From Tidjanibacter sp. (GTDB taxonomy: Bacteria > Bacteroidota > Bacteroidia > Bacteroidales > Rikenellaceae), in the NCBI GenBank assembly GCA_017390585.1, contig JAFPBB010000047.1, forward strand, positions 1 to 64,000: DNA of 64,000 bases, read 5' to 3'. Shown piece by piece: positions 61,464-64,000 of this stretch. A program made the position numbers and the translations under genes. Every line of letters begins with the position of its first letter. Position 1 is the stretch's first letter. Below the pieces are notes generated by a model. The model worked only from the letters and a program-made list of their open reading frames with translations, was not told where the DNA came from and did no database searches.

Positions 61464-64000
61464 TTAAAATTGCTGTCCGATGACAAAGTGGAACTGGCTG
61501 CCGCTCACGTCGGAACTGTTGTAGGGCCTATCGAAGCCGTAGCCCCAGTCGATACCGAGCAAGCCAAACACGGGGAGGTAGATTCGCACACCTGCACCGA
61601 GCGAACGCTTCAACTCAAAGGGGTTGAAATCTCTCCACGAGAGCCAACCGTTACCGGCTTCGGCAAAGAGCAGAGCGTAGATCTGCGACTGAGGCTCCAT
61701 AATGATGGGGTAGCGCAACTCGGCGGTGTATTTGTTGTAGACATTAGCATAGGTGTAGTTGGTGCTACTTGGCGTGAGCGTACCATCCTCATAACCGCGC
61801 AACGAGATGATGTCCACACCATAGACATTGTAGCCCGACATACCGTCGCCACCGATATCGAATCCCTCAAAAGGCGACTGCTTCTCGGGTGTGTAGTTGC
61901 CGAGGTAACCCATTTCTGCTCTTGTCATCACAACAAGTTTGCCATCGTTGGTGAGGGGGTAGTACCACTTGTAGCTGAGCAGCCATTTGTGATACTCGAT
62001 CCACTTGAATTTCTCCTCGTCGCTCATCTTCGAATAGTCTGCATCCTTCTGGAAGAGCGAGTAGGGGGGAGTCAGAGTCAACGAGAAGGTGAACTCCGAA
62101 CCCCTGCGGGGATAGATGGGCGAGTCGCTGGAGTTGCGCGACAGAAGCGTGCGGAATGTGAAGATGTTGGCCCTGCCGTTGTTGATGAGGAAGTAGTTCC
62201 AATCCTTCATCTCGTAGGCCTGATATGAAATCTCGTTGTAGAGGGTGAAGTATTGGTCGGGCCACGACAGCCTACGACCGAGACCTGCGCTTGCACCCAT
62301 TGCTCGGAAGTACTGACCATTGTTCACCAAGCCCGTGTAGGCCGAGTAGTAGTTGGTGGTCTGCTCGGACCAATAGGCGCTCAGTGTGAGCGAGTTGGGC
62401 TTCTTGCCACCAAGCCAAGGCTCCGTGAAACTTGCCGAGAAGGAGCTGTAGTAGGTGCCGTTGGTCTGACCCCTGATGGAGAGTTGCTGGTTGTCGCCCT
62501 GAGGATAGGGACGCCAAGCATCCTTATCGAAGAAGTTACGCATACTCATATTGGTGAATACCACACCAAGCGAACCCACAAACATTCCGGCACCCCAACC
62601 GCCGCTAATCTCAAACTTGTCCGAAGCCTTCTCGCTGAGCTGCCAATTGACATCCACGGCATCGTTGGAGCCCATTACGGGGCGGATGTCGGGGCGAATC
62701 TGGGTCTCGTCAAAGTGGCCCATTGCTGCGAGTTGACGCATAGTCTGCATCAGCAGTGCGCGGTTGTAGAGTTCGCCAGGGCGGGTGTAGATCTCCCTGC
62801 GGATAACCTCGTCATTGACCTTATTGTTGCCTGTGATTCCGATGTTGTTGAAACGATACTGCTGTCCCTCGAAAATCTTGATTTCGAGGTCGATACTATC
62901 CGAACCAATAATGATTTCCGTGGGCGAAATCTGCGATGCCAAGTAGCCCTCATTCTGGTAGAGTGCGTTCACGGTCGACACATCTTCGGGGTCGTCCTCC
63001 TTGCCCACACCCAGGCGCTCATTGAGGGTCTTTTTGTCGTAGGCGTCACCCTTTTTGATGCCGAGGATGTTGTTCAGGTGCTCGGTAGAGTACTTGCTAT
63101 TGCCCACCCACTTGATATCTCGGTAGTGGAATTTGTTGCCCTCGTTGACGGTGATGGTGATGCCGATGCGCTCGGGAGTGATAACATAGACCGAGTCGCT
63201 GACAATCATTGCATTGCGGTAGCCTTTCGAGTGGTAGAAGTCGATGATGTTGTCGAAATCCTCCTTGAGTTCGTCGTCGCGAAGTTTGGTGTTGTGGAAG
63301 ATGTTGATGCTCTTCTGGTGGATTTTCTTCATCACCTTGCGGAGTTGCTTGTCGGTGAAGACCTCGTTACCCTCGAAGTTGATCTCACCGATGCGTACTT
63401 TCTCCCTCTTGTCCACCACAAAAGTGACATTGACGGCGTTGCGGATAACGCTGTCGTTCTCAATGCGGGGGGTTACCTCCACGTTTCTCCAACCCTTGTG
63501 GATGTAGTTGTCCTTGATTTGGTTGATACGTTTTTGGATGTTGTAGTCGGTCAGGGTCTCTGCACCGCGTTTGAGTTTGAGGTCCTCAATGAGAGTATTT
63601 GCCGAACTCTTACTGATGCCCTCAAAGAGCCAACGGAAGATGCGGGGACGCTCGTCGAGGATGATGTGGAGGTCCACACTATCACCTACGGGAGTGGCCA
63701 AAATCTGCACGTCGGAGAAGTACTGCTTCGACCACAGACGGGTGATGGCGTTGGAAATCTCTCGGCCGGGGATGGTGATTGCGTCACCCACGGCAAGTCC
63801 CGAAGAGTTGATTTGCAACTGCTCGTCCAAATAGCGGATACCATCGGCCTCAATGTTACGGATGATGTAGCGCTTGGGGCTTTGGTAGTCCGCAAGCGGT
63901 GCATTGGGGTCGATGGAGAGTGAGTCGGTCTGTTCAGTCGGAGCCTCAACGGCGATGATTGTTGGCTCGGTTTGGCCCCAGAGGAGCGTGGCTGCCGAGA
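61464..64000 (-). CDS. bamA: Outer-membrane protein assembly factor BamA, 5' end outside the window
   Basis: Inserts beta-barrel proteins into the outer membrane. The frame is open to the window end; it reads AATLLWGQTEPTIIAVEAP at its visible start, which is the end of a signal peptide plus a linker, so only a few codons are missing. Five POTRA-type repeats are suggested (IRNIEADGIRYLDEQL, KVRIGEINFEGNEVFTDKQLRKVM, FHYRDIKWVGNSKYSTEHL, YRFNNIGITGNNKVNDEVI), followed by a 16-strand barrel with FGLLGIDWGYGFDRP and a final strand ending in FHFVIGQQF. Followed by two ompH genes. Confidence 0.96.
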   Translation of the reverse strand, partial: SAATLLWGQTEPTIIAVEAPTEQTDSLSIDPNAPLADYQSPKRYIIRNIEADGIRYLDEQLQINSSGLAVGDAITIPGREISNAITRLWSKQYFSDVQILATPVGDSVDLHIILDERPRIFRWLFEGISKSSANTLIEDLKLKRGAETLTDYNIQKRINQIKDNYIHKGWRNVEVTPRIENDSVIRNAVNVTFVVDKREKVRIGEINFEGNEVFTDKQLRKVMKKIHQKSINIFHNTKLRDDELKEDFDNIIDFYHSKGYRNAMIVSDSVYVITPERIGITITVNEGNKFHYRDIKWVGNSKYSTEHLNNILGIKKGDAYDKKTLNERLGVGKEDDPEDVSTVNALYQNEGYLASQISPTEIIIGSDSIDLEIKIFEGQQYRFNNIGITGNNKVNDEVIRREIYTRPGELYNRALLMQTMRQLAAMGHFDETQIRPDIRPVMGSNDAVDVNWQLSEKASDKFEISGGWGAGMFVGSLGVVFTNMSMRNFFDKDAWRPYPQGDNQQLSIRGQTNGTYYSSFSASFTEPWLGGKKPNSLTLSAYWSEQTTNYYSAYTGLVNNGQYFRAMGASAGLGRRLSWPDQYFTLYNEISYQAYEMKDWNYFLINNGRANIFTFRTLLSRNSSDSPIYPRRGSEFTFSLTLTPPYSLFQKDADYSKMSDEEKFKWIEYHKWLLSYKWYYPLTNDGKLVVMTRAEMGYLGNYTPEKQSPFEGFDIGGDGMSGYNVYGVDIISLRGYEDGTLTPSSTNYTYANVYNKYTAELRYPIIMEPQSQIYALLFAEAGNGWLSWRDFNPFELKRSLGAGVRIYLPVFGLLGIDWGYGFDRPYNSSDVSGSQFHFVIGQQF

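Noticed and set aside
1..64000. Mobile elements, integrases, att sites or CRISPR repeats
   Set aside because: No transposase, integrase, phage or Cas motif and no regularly spaced repeats were seen; gene order looks like stable chromosome.

Overview
The window is chromosomal DNA of a member of the Bacteroidota, most likely order Bacteroidales and possibly Alistipes/Rikenellaceae-like. The order rests on several sequence features: a SusC/SusD pair, BACON and DUF-type surface lipoproteins, a NagB/PIG-L fusion, type B L31, single-chain GlyRS, and repeated promoters of the TTTG-N19/20-TAnnTTTG type recognised by the Bacteroidota primary sigma factor. The genus is inference only. I see no CRISPR array, transposase, integrase, phage gene or rRNA. 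Gene density is high and most neighbouring operons are separated by strong hairpin terminators.

Layout. 1-1398: rpsF (5' cut by the window)-rpsR-rplI-rpmE2. 1485-3952: an autoregulated GntR/ABC cassette. 4060-5193: membrane-anchored alkaline phosphatase. 5404-11098: RND efflux system (MFP, pump, OMF). 11418-17256: glyS, coaD, lpxD, ruvC and two tandem TlpA-like lipoproteins. 17403-17476: tRNA-Arg(ACG). 17612-26571: uridine phosphorylase, M20 dipeptidase, dnaN, a DnaQ-like exonuclease, a LysM/periplasmic-binding protein, a HAD phosphatase, rex, an FAD-synthetase-only RibF and a YbgC-like thioesterase. 26649-41902: a 15-kb, nine-gene minus-strand operon led by susC/susD. It encodes six further lipoproteins (two LRR proteins, two BACON/Ig-like proteins, a subtilisin and a lipocalin-like protein) and a DUF1573 protein, but no carbohydrate-active enzyme. 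42105-48432: esterase, acyl-CoA dehydrogenase fused to FabZ, etfA, and NagB-PIG-L. 48508-53891: a TolC/HlyD/two-permease exporter without an ATPase gene, plus a separately promoted small gene. 54167-60298: a six-gene unsaturated-uronate (KDG) catabolic operon with an ExuT-like transporter. 60373-64000: two OmpH/Skp chaperones behind bamA (5' cut by the window end).

How the genes work together. The SusCD locus looks like a protein- or peptide-directed nutrient uptake system rather than a glycan locus. The KDG operon (kdgK, eda, kduI, kduD, DUF4861, exuT) converts imported unsaturated uronates to pyruvate and glyceraldehyde-3-phosphate. The RND and HlyD/ABC-2 systems are separate efflux machines. 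Skp and BamA form the outer-membrane protein assembly block.

The most striking global signal is that the tetranucleotide CATG is almost absent. Reading the whole window by eye I found two occurrences where about 250 would be expected by chance. This shapes codon choice before every Met codon and points to restriction pressure from a CATG-specific system. Other signals worth following are Shine-Dalgarno sequences in the S6-S18-L9 operon, a dyad operator in the GntR cassette promoter, the acyl-CoA dehydrogenase-FabZ fusion, and the protease/LRR SusCD locus.
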